Shown: positions 1 to 10,316, numbered from the stretch's first letter. The stretch is DNA of 64,000 bases from Prochlorococcus sp. AG-409-P03 (GCA_003215295.1 QCKN01000001.1:62001-126000); one strand, 5' to 3'. Notes: generated by a model not told the origin, from the sequence alone. A program made the numbers and translations.

Positions 1-1790
1 AAAATGGAGTCGCCAGGTTCCTTTAACAAATAACTAACCTTATAAGGACCTTGCTGATCAGAATCTTGTAACACCAAATGACTCTTTAAAGCGCCTAATG
101 CAATTTCAACCCCTTGTCGATCCCATTCAACTCCAATAGAAGATTGCCAAAATAGATCTGCTTGCTTTTCATTACCATAATAAATTTCTGTTCCTGCTCT
201 ACAGATCCATACTCGTGGCTCAGGAAGATGTAACTCCGCGTACCTATAACGAGCAACTTTAATAGAACGTCCTGTAAGTAGTCCTAATCCATTTGATTGT
301 CCAGATGAAAATGAGCTCAAATACTTTCTAAGTAAAGCCAAGCTATCAGAATCAACATCTTCCAAACTGCTATCTAAATCAAGTAATAAAAGGCGATGGC
401 CTATAGGGTTTTGTATTGGTTCTGAATCAGTTGAAAATGCACTTGGAAGCTGAGATTTCAGTCTGGTTTGCATTAGCGCAAGATAATTGCAAACATGTGC
501 ATCCCAACTGAAATGACGACTAACAGCCTCTATCCCATTATCACTCCAACGCATCCATTGATTGTTATCTGATCCAGCCTGTTCAAGAGAATCCTGTAAA
601 GACTCCAGATCTGTTACATCTGCTAATAAGCCATTCTCACAACGGGCCAAAATATCCCTAGGACCACCATCATCAGTAGCAACCATTGGTAATCCACAGG
701 CTGCTGCTTCAAGCAAAGTCAATCCAAAAGGTTCAGTTAAAGCAGGATTAACAAATAAACCTCGTCTGGCTGCTGCCCATCTATAGATGGAAGGAATTTG
801 ATCTCTTCGATGATACTTAGGGTAAGCAACCTGGCCATAAAGATCGTATTTATCTACGAGTTCAAATATCTGCTGAAATACTTCTCTCTGCTGTTTCTCT
901 AATTGTCGGGGATCGTCTCTTGAACCAAGAACGAGAACTAAATTATGTCGTTGACGAAGAACCGAAGAGCGGCCATAAGCCTCAACTAACGCAGGAATAT
1001 TTTTTCGACGAACAGCTCTTGAAATAGTTAAGAGTGGCTGTAAAGAAGGTTTTCTCAAAAAAGAAGCTAATAAGCCATCAACTGTTTGCAGCTCTTCAGG
1101 CAACTGAATTGGATGAAACCTAGTGGAATCAACCCCAGGAGGAACTACTTGAGCCTTAGATGAAACAAAGTTCCCATAACGAGCATATTGATGCTCAATC
1201 TCCTGGCAGGTACTTGTAATTACTAGGTTCGCATGCGCTAACGCCAGCTCTTCAGCATCAATACGACGACTAATTGAATAAGTATTTTCAATTTGTTCAT
1301 GATCAATGCCCGCTGACAATAATCTCCTTTGCTTCTCCCTACCTAAAGAGTGTCCAGTAAAGACTAAAGGAATGCCTAATCGGCGACTGACCAATGAGCC
1401 TACATATCCAGCATCTGCATAATGGGCATGAATCCAATCAGGAAACTCAGTTGATGATGTAATTTGGCTAACCAACTGATCTGCCAAATCATCTAAGTAC
1501 GGCCATAAAAGTTCTTTGCGTAAATAACGTTTTGGGCCAAAAGGAACTCTGATTATTGAAGCTCCTGGAGCAATATTTTCGTGAGTTTGAGAATAATCAG
1601 AAGAAACTCTGCGATCCTGGATTAATCGAGTTATCAAATCAACCTTATCGACCTCTGCACGAGCGGCTAAGCCTTTGACTAATTCCAAGACATACAGAGT
1701 CTGACCGCCAGTATCAGCATCTCTTCCTAATTCCAGATCCTTACCACGAATTAAACCGTGAAGATTTAAATGAAGTAGCTTGAAACCCAT
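1..1790 (-). CDS. spsA: Sucrose-phosphate synthase with C-terminal phosphatase-like domain (3' end outside window)
   Basis: Makes sucrose-6-phosphate from UDP-glucose and fructose-6-phosphate in the cytoplasm; sucrose serves as compatible solute and carbon store, and is a precursor of glucosylglycerate-type osmolyte metabolism in marine picocyanobacteria. The ATG at 1788-1790 opens MGFKLLHLNLHGLIRG, followed by the DTGGQT motif of sucrose-synthesising glycosyltransferases. Further on are the GHSLGREK segment and the TEPFGLTLLEAAACG nucleotide-sugar site of GT4 enzymes. After about residue 455 comes a HAD phosphatase-like domain with the start motif LLLLDLDSSLED. About 596 codons lie in the window and the frame runs off its left edge. 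Identity is confident from the motifs; whether the phosphatase domain is active cannot be judged because its end is missing. Confidence 0.9.
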   Translation of the reverse strand, partial: MGFKLLHLNLHGLIRGKDLELGRDADTGGQTLYVLELVKGLAARAEVDKVDLITRLIQDRRVSSDYSQTHENIAPGASIIRVPFGPKRYLRKELLWPYLDDLADQLVSQITSSTEFPDWIHAHYADAGYVGSLVSRRLGIPLVFTGHSLGREKQRRLLSAGIDHEQIENTYSISRRIDAEELALAHANLVITSTCQEIEHQYARYGNFVSSKAQVVPPGVDSTRFHPIQLPEELQTVDGLLASFLRKPSLQPLLTISRAVRRKNIPALVEAYGRSSVLRQRHNLVLVLGSRDDPRQLEKQQREVFQQIFELVDKYDLYGQVAYPKYHRRDQIPSIYRWAAARRGLFVNPALTEPFGLTLLEAAACGLPMVATDDGGPRDILARCENGLLADVTDLESLQDSLEQAGSDNNQWMRWSDNGIEAVSRHFSWDAHVCNYLALMQTRLKSQLPSAFSTDSEPIQNPIGHRLLLLDLDSSLEDVDSDSLALLRKYLSSFSSGQSNGLGLLTGRSIKVARYRYAELHLPEPRVWICRAGTEIYYGNEKQADLFWQSSIGVEWDRQGVEIALGALKSHLVLQDSDQQGPYKVSYLLKEPGDSI

Positions 1791-1807
1791 CTCACCTCCC
1801 TTGGGAG
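1791..1807 (-). promoter_or_regulatory. Near-perfect Shine-Dalgarno of the sucrose-phosphate synthase gene, within a short inverted repeat
   Basis: Read on the minus strand, the bases directly before the ATG are CTCCCAAGGGAGGTGAG. GGAGGTGA is complementary over eight bases to the usual bacterial 16S rRNA 3' tail, which supports the start choice. CTCCC and GGGAG form a small inverted repeat that could weakly hide this site. Most genes in the window lack such a strong site. Confidence 0.6.
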
Positions 1808-1969
1808 TTACGGAGATTTAATAGATTTTCGAGTTAGCAAACATAAAGAAAGGCTAATAATATTTCGCGAGATCGTGCATTAATCCTTCATATCAGCTGC
1901 ATAGACAAGGTTTCAGCGAATTCATAGAGAAACCAAAAAATGCAAATCATGGAGAAATGCAAAGAAAAT

Positions 1970-4933
1970 TTAAGCCAAATTAAAAGAAATAGGTTCTGCA
2001 TGATGTGCCAAAACCTTTTTCAAGTACCTCCCTGTATGACTTTTAGGATCAGATGCAACCTCTTCAGGAGTTCCAGCGATCATAATCTGACCACCACGAT
2101 GTCCCCCTTCTGGGCCTAAATCAATAATCCAATCTGAACATCTGATTACATCAAGATTATGCTCAATAACAATTATGGAATTACCTTTATCAACCAATCT
2201 TTGAATTACATCCATAAGCTTATGAACATCAAAGAAGCTTAACCCTGTTGTTGGTTCATCTATTAAATAAAGAGTTTTACCTGTGGCTCTTTTGGAAAGC
2301 TCTGTTGCAAGCTTGACACGCTGTGCTTCTCCTCCCGAAAGAGTTGGAGCCGGCTGGCCCAACTTCACATAACCAAGACCTACATCAACAAGGGTGCGCA
2401 AACGGTCAGCAGCTTGTGGAATAGCAGAAAAAACTTCAGCAGCCTGTTCAACGGTCATCTCCAAAACGTCTGAAATAGAATGTCCTTTATACCTAACTTG
2501 CAAAGTCTCTCGATTAAAGCGAGCTCCCTTACACACATCACACTGCACATAAACATCTGGTAGAAAATTCATTTCGATTACATTTACGCCTTGTCCTTTA
2601 CAAGCCTCACATCTACCACCTTTAACGTTAAAGCTAAACTGACCAACTTGATATCCACGTGCTTTTGCCTCTACTGAAGCAGCAAATATCTGTCGAATTG
2701 GATCAAAAGCACCTGTATAAGTTGCTGGGTTAGAGCGTGGTGTTCGCCCTATTGGAGATTGATCTATAACAATTACCTTATCAATTGCTTTAATTCCCCT
2801 TAACTCACCTAAGCCTTTTGGAAAAGGAACTTTTAAGCCCAATTCATGGTTTAAAGCAGGATGGAGCAATTCATTGATAAGTGTACTTTTACCGCTTCCA
2901 CTAACTCCAGTAACCGAAACCAAACAACCCAAAGGGAAATCAACATTAATCTTCTTAAGATTATTAAGTTCGCAATTGAAAAGGCGAAGAAAGCGATTCG
3001 CTGATTTACGCCTTTGTTTAGGAGTAGGAATAGAATTTCTTCCACTTAAATAAGCCCCTGTAAGTGAGTCTTTAGCAGTTAGCAATTCATCAACTGTCCC
3101 TTTAGCAACTATTTTTCCGCCATGAACTCCTGCTCCAGGGCCAATATCAACTAAATAGTCTGCAGCTCTAATGGTTTCCTCATCATGTTCAACTACAACA
3201 AGAGTATTGCCAAGATCACGTAAGCGCTTCAGCGTAGATAACAAACGGTCATTATCTCGTTGATGGAGACCAATACTTGGTTCATCTAAAACATATAAAA
3301 CCCCTGTCAATCCAGCACCAATTTGAGTGGCGAGACGAATACGCTGGGCCTCACCACCAGACAAGGTCATTGCAGGTCTATCTAGACTTAGATAATCAAG
3401 GCCTACATCTAATAAAAAACGAAGACGTAAACGTATTTCACGTAAAACCAAATCTCCTATCTGCATTTGTCTAGAAGTCAGCAGAGGCTTAGATTTTGCG
3501 GAGCTACCTACACCCATTAATTTCTCTACACATTCCAGTGTTTCACTAACACTTATAGACGTTAATTCAGAAATGTTATATGTTCCTATTTTTACAGCTA
3601 AAGCCTCAGGTCTAAGCCTTTTACCAGAGCATGTTTGACATGGAACCATTTCTAAAAACTTTTCAAGTTTTTGTCGAATAGCTTCTCCACTAGCATCTTT
3701 TAATTGTCTCTCTAAAATGGGTAATATTCCTTCAAAAGGTCTTGTATAAGAGCTATCTTGCTTATACCTACTATCAGTCTTAATCAAGATAGGTTCGATA
3801 CTCCCATTAAGCAAAATATCTTGTTGATCAGCAGTTAAATCCTTCCATGGTGTTTGAATCTCGAAACCAAAAGCTTGACCTACAGAATAAAGGAGTGAGA
3901 AATAATAAGAGTTATCTTTATCGCTCCAAGGAGCAACCGCAGCATATACAGGCAAAGAAAGATCAGGAACTACTCTTTCTAATGTGAATTTTTTAAGATG
4001 TCCAATTCCATGACAGTCAGGACATGCACCATAAGGACTATTGAATGAAAACAACCTAGGAGATAATTCTTCAATGACCGAACCATGAACTGGGCAAGCA
4101 AAATTTTCAGAAAATAACCTCTCCCGTTCAAGGTCTATAGGAAGCTCCTCATTCTTTTTCGGAACAACTTCAACTAAGGCCAAACCATCACCACGCTTCA
4201 AAGTAGTTCGTAAAGAATCAGTTAAGCGCTCCTGAATTCCCTCCCTTGCAACCAACCGGTCAACAACAACTTCAATCAAATGGGAATGATTTTTATCTAA
4301 TTCTATATTGTCTGATAAATCACGAACTTCTTTATTAATGCGTACTCTTACAAAGCCTTCAGCAGCAAGGCCTTGCAAGAGCTTCGCATGAGTGCCTTTC
4401 TTCCCTCGAACTACAGGTGCAAGCAATTGATAACGACTACCCTCAGGCAAAGTCAAAATCTGATCAACCATCTCATCAATAGTTTGAGGTCGAATTGGTC
4501 GATCACATTTAGGGCAATGAGGTTCACCTGCCCTACCAAACAAAAGTCTTAAGTAGTCTTGAATTTCAGTAACAGTACCAACAGTAGAACGAGGGTTATG
4601 ACTAGTTGATTTTTGATCAATAGAAATAGCAGGTGACAAACCTTCGATCGCATCAACATCAGGTTTATCAACCTGACCTAAAAACTGCCGAGCATACGCA
4701 GACAAACTTTCTACATACCTGCGTTGCCCCTCAGCAAAAATTGTGTCAAAAGCCAATGAACTCTTTCCACTACCACTGACACCTGTAAAAACGACCAACT
4801 GGTTACGCGGGATGGAGAGGTCAATATTTTTTAAATTGTGCTGTCGGGCTCCTCGTACCCGAATTACATCATCAGATAAAGCGTCGGCTTCTGAGGCGCG
4901 TTTATCAACTCCATTCTCGTTAGCACGCACCAT
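1970..4933 (-). CDS. uvrA: Excinuclease ABC subunit A
   Basis: Damage-recognition ATPase of nucleotide excision repair; works as a dimer with UvrB in the cytoplasm. The 987-residue product has the tandem ABC architecture of UvrA. The first Walker A, GVSGSGKSS, is at about residues 51-59 and a second GVSGSGKST opens the C-terminal half. Two ABC signatures (TLSGGEAQRIRLA and TLSGGEAQRVKLA) are present, as are the zinc-binding cysteine pairs CPKC and CEAC/CDVC. Length is slightly above the 940-970 usual, because of about 20 extra N-terminal residues, so a later start is possible. It lies 48 bp downstream of recN on the same strand, giving a DNA-repair pair that may be co-transcribed. Confidence 0.97.
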   Translation of the reverse strand: MVRANENGVDKRASEADALSDDVIRVRGARQHNLKNIDLSIPRNQLVVFTGVSGSGKSSLAFDTIFAEGQRRYVESLSAYARQFLGQVDKPDVDAIEGLSPAISIDQKSTSHNPRSTVGTVTEIQDYLRLLFGRAGEPHCPKCDRPIRPQTIDEMVDQILTLPEGSRYQLLAPVVRGKKGTHAKLLQGLAAEGFVRVRINKEVRDLSDNIELDKNHSHLIEVVVDRLVAREGIQERLTDSLRTTLKRGDGLALVEVVPKKNEELPIDLERERLFSENFACPVHGSVIEELSPRLFSFNSPYGACPDCHGIGHLKKFTLERVVPDLSLPVYAAVAPWSDKDNSYYFSLLYSVGQAFGFEIQTPWKDLTADQQDILLNGSIEPILIKTDSRYKQDSSYTRPFEGILPILERQLKDASGEAIRQKLEKFLEMVPCQTCSGKRLRPEALAVKIGTYNISELTSISVSETLECVEKLMGVGSSAKSKPLLTSRQMQIGDLVLREIRLRLRFLLDVGLDYLSLDRPAMTLSGGEAQRIRLATQIGAGLTGVLYVLDEPSIGLHQRDNDRLLSTLKRLRDLGNTLVVVEHDEETIRAADYLVDIGPGAGVHGGKIVAKGTVDELLTAKDSLTGAYLSGRNSIPTPKQRRKSANRFLRLFNCELNNLKKINVDFPLGCLVSVTGVSGSGKSTLINELLHPALNHELGLKVPFPKGLGELRGIKAIDKVIVIDQSPIGRTPRSNPATYTGAFDPIRQIFAASVEAKARGYQVGQFSFNVKGGRCEACKGQGVNVIEMNFLPDVYVQCDVCKGARFNRETLQVRYKGHSISDVLEMTVEQAAEVFSAIPQAADRLRTLVDVGLGYVKLGQPAPTLSGGEAQRVKLATELSKRATGKTLYLIDEPTTGLSFFDVHKLMDVIQRLVDKGNSIIVIEHNLDVIRCSDWIIDLGPEGGHRGGQIMIAGTPEEVASDPKSHTGRYLKKVLAHHAEPISFNLA

Positions 4934-4981
4934 ATAGAAAAAAGAGAAGATCTAAGAGTCTACGAAGTTAACCCACTCAGT

Positions 4982-6670
4982 TTATGCAGCACGTTTATCC
5001 AACAAAGACGCAGCATACAAACTAGCTTCTTTAAAATCTCCTCCGGCCAATTGGGCCAGTTCGTTTCTTCTAGATTCAAAATCCGTTAAAGACGTAACAT
5101 GTGACCGAGTTATTCCAGAATCCACAGATTTCGTAACCGAAAAATGATGATCCGCTGCTGCCGCAACTAATGGTTGATGAGTGACGCAGAAAACCTGCTG
5201 ATTGACTGACAATTCTTTTAAAGACTCGGCAATTGCTGTACTCACTCTTCCACTGACACCAGCATCAATTTCATCAAATAACAAAGTTGCAAAATGACCT
5301 TGAGCAGACAATACAGTTTTTAACGCCAATAAAAAACGTGACATCTCCCCTCCAGAAGCCACTTCTGCCAACGGAGCTAAAGGCTGGCCAGGATTAGCAG
5401 AAAACAAAAATCTTACTGAATCAGTACCATTATTTGTAGCTTCGGATCTTAGGATTTCTACTTTAAATCGAACATTTTCCAATCCAAGGGGACGTAAAGA
5501 CTGAAGTAATTGATCCTCTAACTTCTTGGCCGATTTAGAGCGTAGGGAAGATAGAAGCTCATTATTGTGGTCTCTTTCTAAACGTGATTGATGTTCTTTT
5601 TGTCTTAATTCTTCAAGATTAAATGCATTTTCTTCATGATTAAGAGACTCCTTCAACTCTTCTCTTTTCTTCAACAATTCAGCCAAATCAATACCGTGTC
5701 TAAGTTGAAGTCTTTTTAATAAAGACAACCGATCTTGTAGTTCATTAAGCCGTTGAGGATCACTTTTTAATGAAGATACATAATCTTCTAGGCCAAAGAC
5801 TAATTCCTGCAATCCTGCTTGTAATTCTAGAGATAAAGTCAAAGATTTTTGCAAAGAGGAATCAACTTGACTAATGATTTGTAATTCATGAATGATAGGG
5901 ACAAACTGATCAAGAATAGATGGAAACCCTTCTTTCCCAGACTGCAAACTAGAAAGCAAGAGTGACAAACCTTCTTGGAGTCTTACGCCATGAACAAGAC
6001 GATCTTGCTCACCTTGAAGGATTTTATCTTCATTAGGGTCATGTAGGTTAGCAGCCTCAATATCATCTAACAATTCTTGTAAATAATTAGAATTAAGCTT
6101 GGATTCTTTTAATTTCTTCTCTGCAATTTGAAGTGCCTTCTTATTTGCCAACCAAATATGCCAACTTTCATAAACTTGACGTAAAGCCTCCTCTCCCTTA
6201 ACTCCAGAAAAAGAGTCTAGATAAAGTAATTGTTTTCCAGAAGAAGATATATTTTGAATCTGACCTTGTGCTGTTAGATCAATCAAGAGAGATTTTAAAT
6301 TAGCTGCCAGATGACGATTCACAATCACACCATTTATTCTAATCCGACTAGAAACTCGTTGGTCCTTTAGTCGCCATTCTCGAGTAACTAATAATTCTCC
6401 CTCTTCAGCATCTAATGATTCTTGAGTCAACCAGGATTCAACAGGAGCTGTTATCAAAAATGATGCTTCGATTTGAGACTTATTAGAACCTTTACGCATT
6501 AATCGAAAACCTGGGGCAGAAGTCTCCCCTCCAAATAAAGAACTGAGAGCATCTAACAGAAGAGATTTCCCAGCACCTGTTTCTCCTGTCAAAACAGTGA
6601 GACCCGTACCAAAGGTCAACTCCAGACTCTCTATAAGTGCAATATTCTGAAGCCTTAATCCAACCAGCAC
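4982..6670 (-). CDS. recN: DNA repair protein RecN
   Basis: SMC-like ATPase that acts in recombinational repair of double-strand breaks. The 562-residue product begins MLVGLRLQNIALIESLEL, typical of RecN. Walker A GETGAGKS is at residues 29-36, the middle is coiled-coil-rich (leucine/glutamate/lysine-rich, roughly 150-370), and the C-terminal signature EVASGGEMSRFLLALK is followed by Walker B LLFDEIDAGVSG. Length matches the family (about 550-570). It is divergent from the ABC1-family gene at 6741 with 70 bp between the starts, so both promoters must lie there. Confidence 0.96.
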   Translation of the reverse strand: MLVGLRLQNIALIESLELTFGTGLTVLTGETGAGKSLLLDALSSLFGGETSAPGFRLMRKGSNKSQIEASFLITAPVESWLTQESLDAEEGELLVTREWRLKDQRVSSRIRINGVIVNRHLAANLKSLLIDLTAQGQIQNISSSGKQLLYLDSFSGVKGEEALRQVYESWHIWLANKKALQIAEKKLKESKLNSNYLQELLDDIEAANLHDPNEDKILQGEQDRLVHGVRLQEGLSLLLSSLQSGKEGFPSILDQFVPIIHELQIISQVDSSLQKSLTLSLELQAGLQELVFGLEDYVSSLKSDPQRLNELQDRLSLLKRLQLRHGIDLAELLKKREELKESLNHEENAFNLEELRQKEHQSRLERDHNNELLSSLRSKSAKKLEDQLLQSLRPLGLENVRFKVEILRSEATNNGTDSVRFLFSANPGQPLAPLAEVASGGEMSRFLLALKTVLSAQGHFATLLFDEIDAGVSGRVSTAIAESLKELSVNQQVFCVTHQPLVAAAADHHFSVTKSVDSGITRSHVTSLTDFESRRNELAQLAGGDFKEASLYAASLLDKRAA

Positions 6671-6740
6671 ATCAGCTCAGCAACCAAATGGACGCTAGCG
6701 GGATATACGGTGGATTAGAAGGGTCACTCAATGAAAGGCC

Positions 6741-8606
6741 ATGTCTCCAGAAATAAAAGAAGATCTAGGAGATTTCATAGAAGCAGCAGGATTGCTGAAA
6801 TATGACCCTGAAGCAATTAGCAGAATCTACAGAGGCAATCCCAAACGTCTTTTAAACAGACTGTGGGAAACACTCATTCCCATAGGTCTATTTCTGTTAG
6901 GAACAATATCTAGCAAGCTTCTTGGGCTATTAAACAATGCCACAGAAGCCAAGAAAAAAGCCAAGGAATTGGCTGATTTACTGGTGGAGTTAGGCCCAGC
7001 TTTTATCAAAGCTGGACAAGCTTTATCTACTAGACCAGACATTATTCCAGTCGTAGTACTAGAAGAACTATCTCAACTTCAGGATCAATTGCCAGGATTT
7101 AATAGCGATTTAGCAATGGCATGCATAGAAGATGATTTAGAGATACCGATCAAAGATTTATTTGAAACACTAGAGAAAGAACCAATTTCTGCTGCATCAC
7201 TAGGGCAAGTGCATCGAGGGAGACTAAAAACCGGTGAAGATGTTGCCGTAAAAGTACAGCGTCCTGGGCTAAGGGAACAAATAACTCTTGATTTATATAT
7301 CGTTAGAAACATTGCTATTTGGCTAAATAAATACATAAAACTAATTAGGAGTGATTTAGTAGCTCTTATTGACGAACTTGGTACCAGAGTCTTTGAAGAA
7401 ATGGATTATCTAAATGAAGCTAATAATGCAGAAAAATTTAAAACCCTGCATAAAGACAATACAAACATTGCAGTTCCAGAAATATACCGACATGCAACAA
7501 GCAGAAGGGTTCTAACAATGGAATGGATAGATGGAGTCAAACTAACAAATATACAAGCTGTTAAAAATTTAGGGATAAATCCAGACAAAATGATTGAGAT
7601 TGGTGTTAATTGTAGTCTTAAACAATTACTAGAGCATGGTTTTTTTCATGCTGATCCACATCCAGGAAATCTCTTAGCATTAAAAGATGGAAGATTATGT
7701 TATCTAGATTTCGGAATGATGAGTGAAGTCTCAAAGCAATCTAGAACAGGTTTAATTAAAGCTGTCGTCCATCTTGTCAACAGGAGTTTTGGTAAATTAT
7801 CAGAAGATTTTGTGAGTTTAGGGTTCCTATCCGAAGAAGTTGATCTAAAGCCTATAATACCTGCCTTCGAAACTGTTTTTAGTACTGCTTTAAATGTTGG
7901 AGTCAGTAAAATGGATTTTAAAAGTGTGACAGATGACTTATCCGGTGTAATGTATAAATTCCCCTTTAAAGTTCCACCATATTATGCGTTAATAATTAGA
8001 TCTCTTATAACCTTAGAGGGAATTGCCTTAAGCGTAGATCCGAATTTTAAAATACTGGGGGCTGCCTATCCATACTTTGCAAGAAGATTAATGGAAGATG
8101 AAGATCCAGAATTGAGAGAGAGTTTAAAAGAAATGCTTTTCGATGGTGAACTCTTTAGATGGTCTAGGTTAGAAGACCTCATGACAAGTGCAGCTAATCA
8201 AGCAGAATTAGATATAGAAAAACTATTAGACCAAGTGGTTGACTTTTTATTTTCTAAAAATGGCGGAATGCTCCGACAAGAGCTAGTAGAAGCAATGATT
8301 AAAAGAATAGACGCATTAGGTTGGTATACAATGAAAAGAATAAATACAAAACTAACCAAAATTTTCAAATCAAAAGCTCTACAAGACAAGGATAATGAAT
8401 CATTATTCTTACAGTTGGAACCAATCAAAGAGCTAATAAAAATAATTAAAAACCTACCAGGTTTCAAAATAGAATTAATTATAAAAAAAATACCTAGATT
8501 AATCTCAGAGCCAGAAGGAAGAAGAATGGGAATTAATGTTGCAAAAGGGATTACAGAAAGAAGTGTGGTTAGACTTGTCCGAATTGCAGCTGCTGCTCAA
8601 CAATAA
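6741..8606 (+). CDS. ABC1/UbiB/AarF-family atypical kinase
   Basis: Member of the ABC1 (UbiB/ADCK) protein-kinase-like family, whose cyanobacterial and plastid members are linked to prenylquinone metabolism and photo-oxidative stress; no substrate can be assigned. Seen in the 621-residue product: the family-specific KAGQ motif at about residues 90-93, the alanine-rich loop ISAASLGQVHRG, the catalytic loop FFHADPHPGN and the metal-binding DFG in YLDFGMMS. A C-terminal region of about 200 residues after the kinase core is charged and helical. The start ATG at 6741 gives MSPEIKEDLGDF. The next gene begins three bases after its stop, so the two are probably one transcript. Confidence 0.93.
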   Translation: MSPEIKEDLGDFIEAAGLLKYDPEAISRIYRGNPKRLLNRLWETLIPIGLFLLGTISSKLLGLLNNATEAKKKAKELADLLVELGPAFIKAGQALSTRPDIIPVVVLEELSQLQDQLPGFNSDLAMACIEDDLEIPIKDLFETLEKEPISAASLGQVHRGRLKTGEDVAVKVQRPGLREQITLDLYIVRNIAIWLNKYIKLIRSDLVALIDELGTRVFEEMDYLNEANNAEKFKTLHKDNTNIAVPEIYRHATSRRVLTMEWIDGVKLTNIQAVKNLGINPDKMIEIGVNCSLKQLLEHGFFHADPHPGNLLALKDGRLCYLDFGMMSEVSKQSRTGLIKAVVHLVNRSFGKLSEDFVSLGFLSEEVDLKPIIPAFETVFSTALNVGVSKMDFKSVTDDLSGVMYKFPFKVPPYYALIIRSLITLEGIALSVDPNFKILGAAYPYFARRLMEDEDPELRESLKEMLFDGELFRWSRLEDLMTSAANQAELDIEKLLDQVVDFLFSKNGGMLRQELVEAMIKRIDALGWYTMKRINTKLTKIFKSKALQDKDNESLFLQLEPIKELIKIIKNLPGFKIELIIKKIPRLISEPEGRRMGINVAKGITERSVVRLVRIAAAAQQ

Positions 8607-8609
8607 ACC

Positions 8610-9188
8610 ATGCTTAAACCTGAAAACAAACTGAGTTTAGTAATAATTTCTTCATTATTCCTAAGCATATATAGTTCACACTTAACAGCAAAATCAGCAG
8701 AGGAAATAATCTTTATAAGTGGCAATCTTAGCAGAACTATACCTATAAAAGCTTTAGATGAATTCGCAAAAACCCAAGAAGCAAAAGGGGCTTTAAAAAA
8801 CATAATGGATCTTACCAAACTAAACAAAGAAGAAATTTCAGAATTCCTAAATGAAGAGTTTGAACTTCCAATAGTAATTACTAGTAAGTTAATGTATAGT
8901 CAAATAGGTGAAGTTATTCTTAAAAGAGTAGCAAAGATCATTTATCCTCTCAGGGTTCCACAACCATCAGTGAGCATTCCGGCAATCAGGTCAGGAGTAA
9001 TTGTAGGCCTAAAAAATGGAAAAGGTAAAATTAATTTAATTAGGTTTCTAAAAGGATATCCAAATAAAATAATAACTATTGATGTTCCAGAATTATTTAA
9101 AGTAATAAGCAAAGTAGAGTCAATGTCAGATCTAGTAAGATTCTTTTCGGATTCGCCCTTAGAAAGGCTAAAGCAAAGAAAACCCTGA
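8610..9188 (+). CDS. DUF1400-domain exported protein
   Basis: Protein of 192 residues with an N-terminal signal peptide: a hydrophobic stretch around residues 9-27 ending at a likely cleavage site before SAEEIIF. The part after it (EEIIFISGNLSRTIPIKALD, then a helix-rich region and a TSKLMYSQIGEVILKR segment) matches the pattern of the cyanobacterial DUF1400 domain, which is often fused to an alpha/beta hydrolase. Here the hydrolase part is absent; only the DUF1400 part remains. Function unknown. It starts three bases after the ABC1-family gene, suggesting co-expression. Family assignment is from recalled sequence pattern and is moderately sure. Confidence 0.75.
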   Translation: MLKPENKLSLVIISSLFLSIYSSHLTAKSAEEIIFISGNLSRTIPIKALDEFAKTQEAKGALKNIMDLTKLNKEEISEFLNEEFELPIVITSKLMYSQIGEVILKRVAKIIYPLRVPQPSVSIPAIRSGVIVGLKNGKGKINLIRFLKGYPNKIITIDVPELFKVISKVESMSDLVRFFSDSPLERLKQRKP

Positions 9189-9221
9189 GGGTTAGATTGT
9201 TAAAGGTCTTGCCTTCGCAAG
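9181..9221 (+). terminator. Two adjacent short hairpins between the DUF1400 gene and thrC
   Basis: AACCC-TGA-GGGTT (9181-9193) contains the DUF1400 stop codon in its loop. CTTGC-CTTC-GCAAG (9208-9221) follows. Neither is followed by a run of T, so these are weak terminator or RNA-processing candidates rather than a clear intrinsic terminator. Confidence 0.3.
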
Positions 9222-9257
9222 TATCAAACCTCTCAAACGATAGCCAAAAGGATCGAA

Positions 9258-10316
9258 ATGAAAAGATGGCCAGGGCTTATCAAGTCTTATAGAGATTGGC
9301 TTCCTGTCTCCGAATCAACCCCAGTAATTACTCTCAAAGAAGGTGGAACACCTTTAATACCAGTTGCTTCTATTTCAAAGCGAATTGGGGGTAATACCAA
9401 GGTTTACGTCAAATACGACGGTCTGAACCCAACAGGTTCCTTTAAAGACAGAGGTATGACAATGGCAATTAGTAAGGCAAAAGAAGAAGGGTGCAAAGCA
9501 GTTATCTGTGCAAGCACAGGAAATACTTCTGCCTCGGCCGCAGCATATGCCAAAAGGGGTGGAATGAGAGCATTTGTTTTAATTCCAGATGGATATGTTG
9601 CTCAAGGAAAACTAGCGCAAGCATTAGTTTATGGAGCAGAAATTTTAGCTATTAAAGGTAACTTTGACCATGCTTTAGATATTGTTCGTGAAATCTCAGA
9701 TTCATATCCTGTTACTCTAGTGAACTCAGTTAATCCATATAGACTTCAAGGTCAAAAAACAGCTGCTTTTGAAATTATTGATGATCTTGGAGAAGCACCT
9801 GATTGGTTATGCATTCCTATGGGAAATGCAGGAAATATCAGTGCTTATTGGATGGGATTTAAAGAATACTTTAATGCAGGAAAATGTAAGAACAAACCTC
9901 AGATGATGGGTTTTCAAGCGTCAGGTTCAGCACCTTTAGTTTATAATAAAACCATTATTGATCCTGAAACAATTGCTACAGCAATTAGAATTGGAAATCC
10001 TGTAAATAAAGAAAAGGCAATAAAAGCTAAAAATGAAAGTAATGGAGCTTTTTTAGATGTTACTGATAAAGAAATTATTGAAGCATATAAATTATTAGGC
10101 AAAGAAGAAGGAATATTTTGTGAACCAGCCAGTGCTGCATCAATAGCTGGATTACTAAAAAGAAAAGATGAAGTTCCAACTAACTCAACTATTGTTTGTG
10201 TATTAACAGGAAATGGACTTAAGGATCCTGAATGTGCAATAGAAAATAATGATGCTTATTTTCACAAAGGAGTAGAAGCCAATATTAAAAAGGTTGCATC
10301 GATAATGGGATTCTAA
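9258..10316 (+). CDS. thrC: Threonine synthase
   Basis: Pyridoxal-phosphate enzyme converting O-phosphohomoserine to threonine, the last step of threonine synthesis. The 352-residue product has the PLP-lysine motif [11 protein letters not shown] with the lysine at about residue 63, the phosphate-binding [11 protein letters not shown], and the C-terminal [11 protein letters not shown] segment. Length fits the short threonine synthases of cyanobacteria and Gram-positive bacteria. ATG at 9258 follows AAAAGGATCGAA, a reasonable ribosome site. It is the last gene before the putative origin interval. Confidence 0.95.
   Translation: MKRWPGLIKSYRDWLPVSESTPVITLKEGGTPLIPVASISKRIGGNTKVYVKYDGLNPTGSFKDRGMTMAISKAKEEGCKAVICASTGNTSASAAAYAKRGGMRAFVLIPDGYVAQGKLAQALVYGAEILAIKGNFDHALDIVREISDSYPVTLVNSVNPYRLQGQKTAAFEIIDDLGEAPDWLCIPMGNAGNISAYWMGFKEYFNAGKCKNKPQMMGFQASGSAPLVYNKTIIDPETIATAIRIGNPVNKEKAIKAKNESNGAFLDVTDKEIIEAYKLLGKEEGIFCEPASAASIAGLLKRKDEVPTNSTIVCVLTGNGLKDPECAIENNDAYFHKGVEANIKKVASIMGF

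Noticed and set aside
562-786. A 74-residue plus-strand frame
   Set aside because: Antisense to the glycosyltransferase domain of sucrose-phosphate synthase; no independent evidence.
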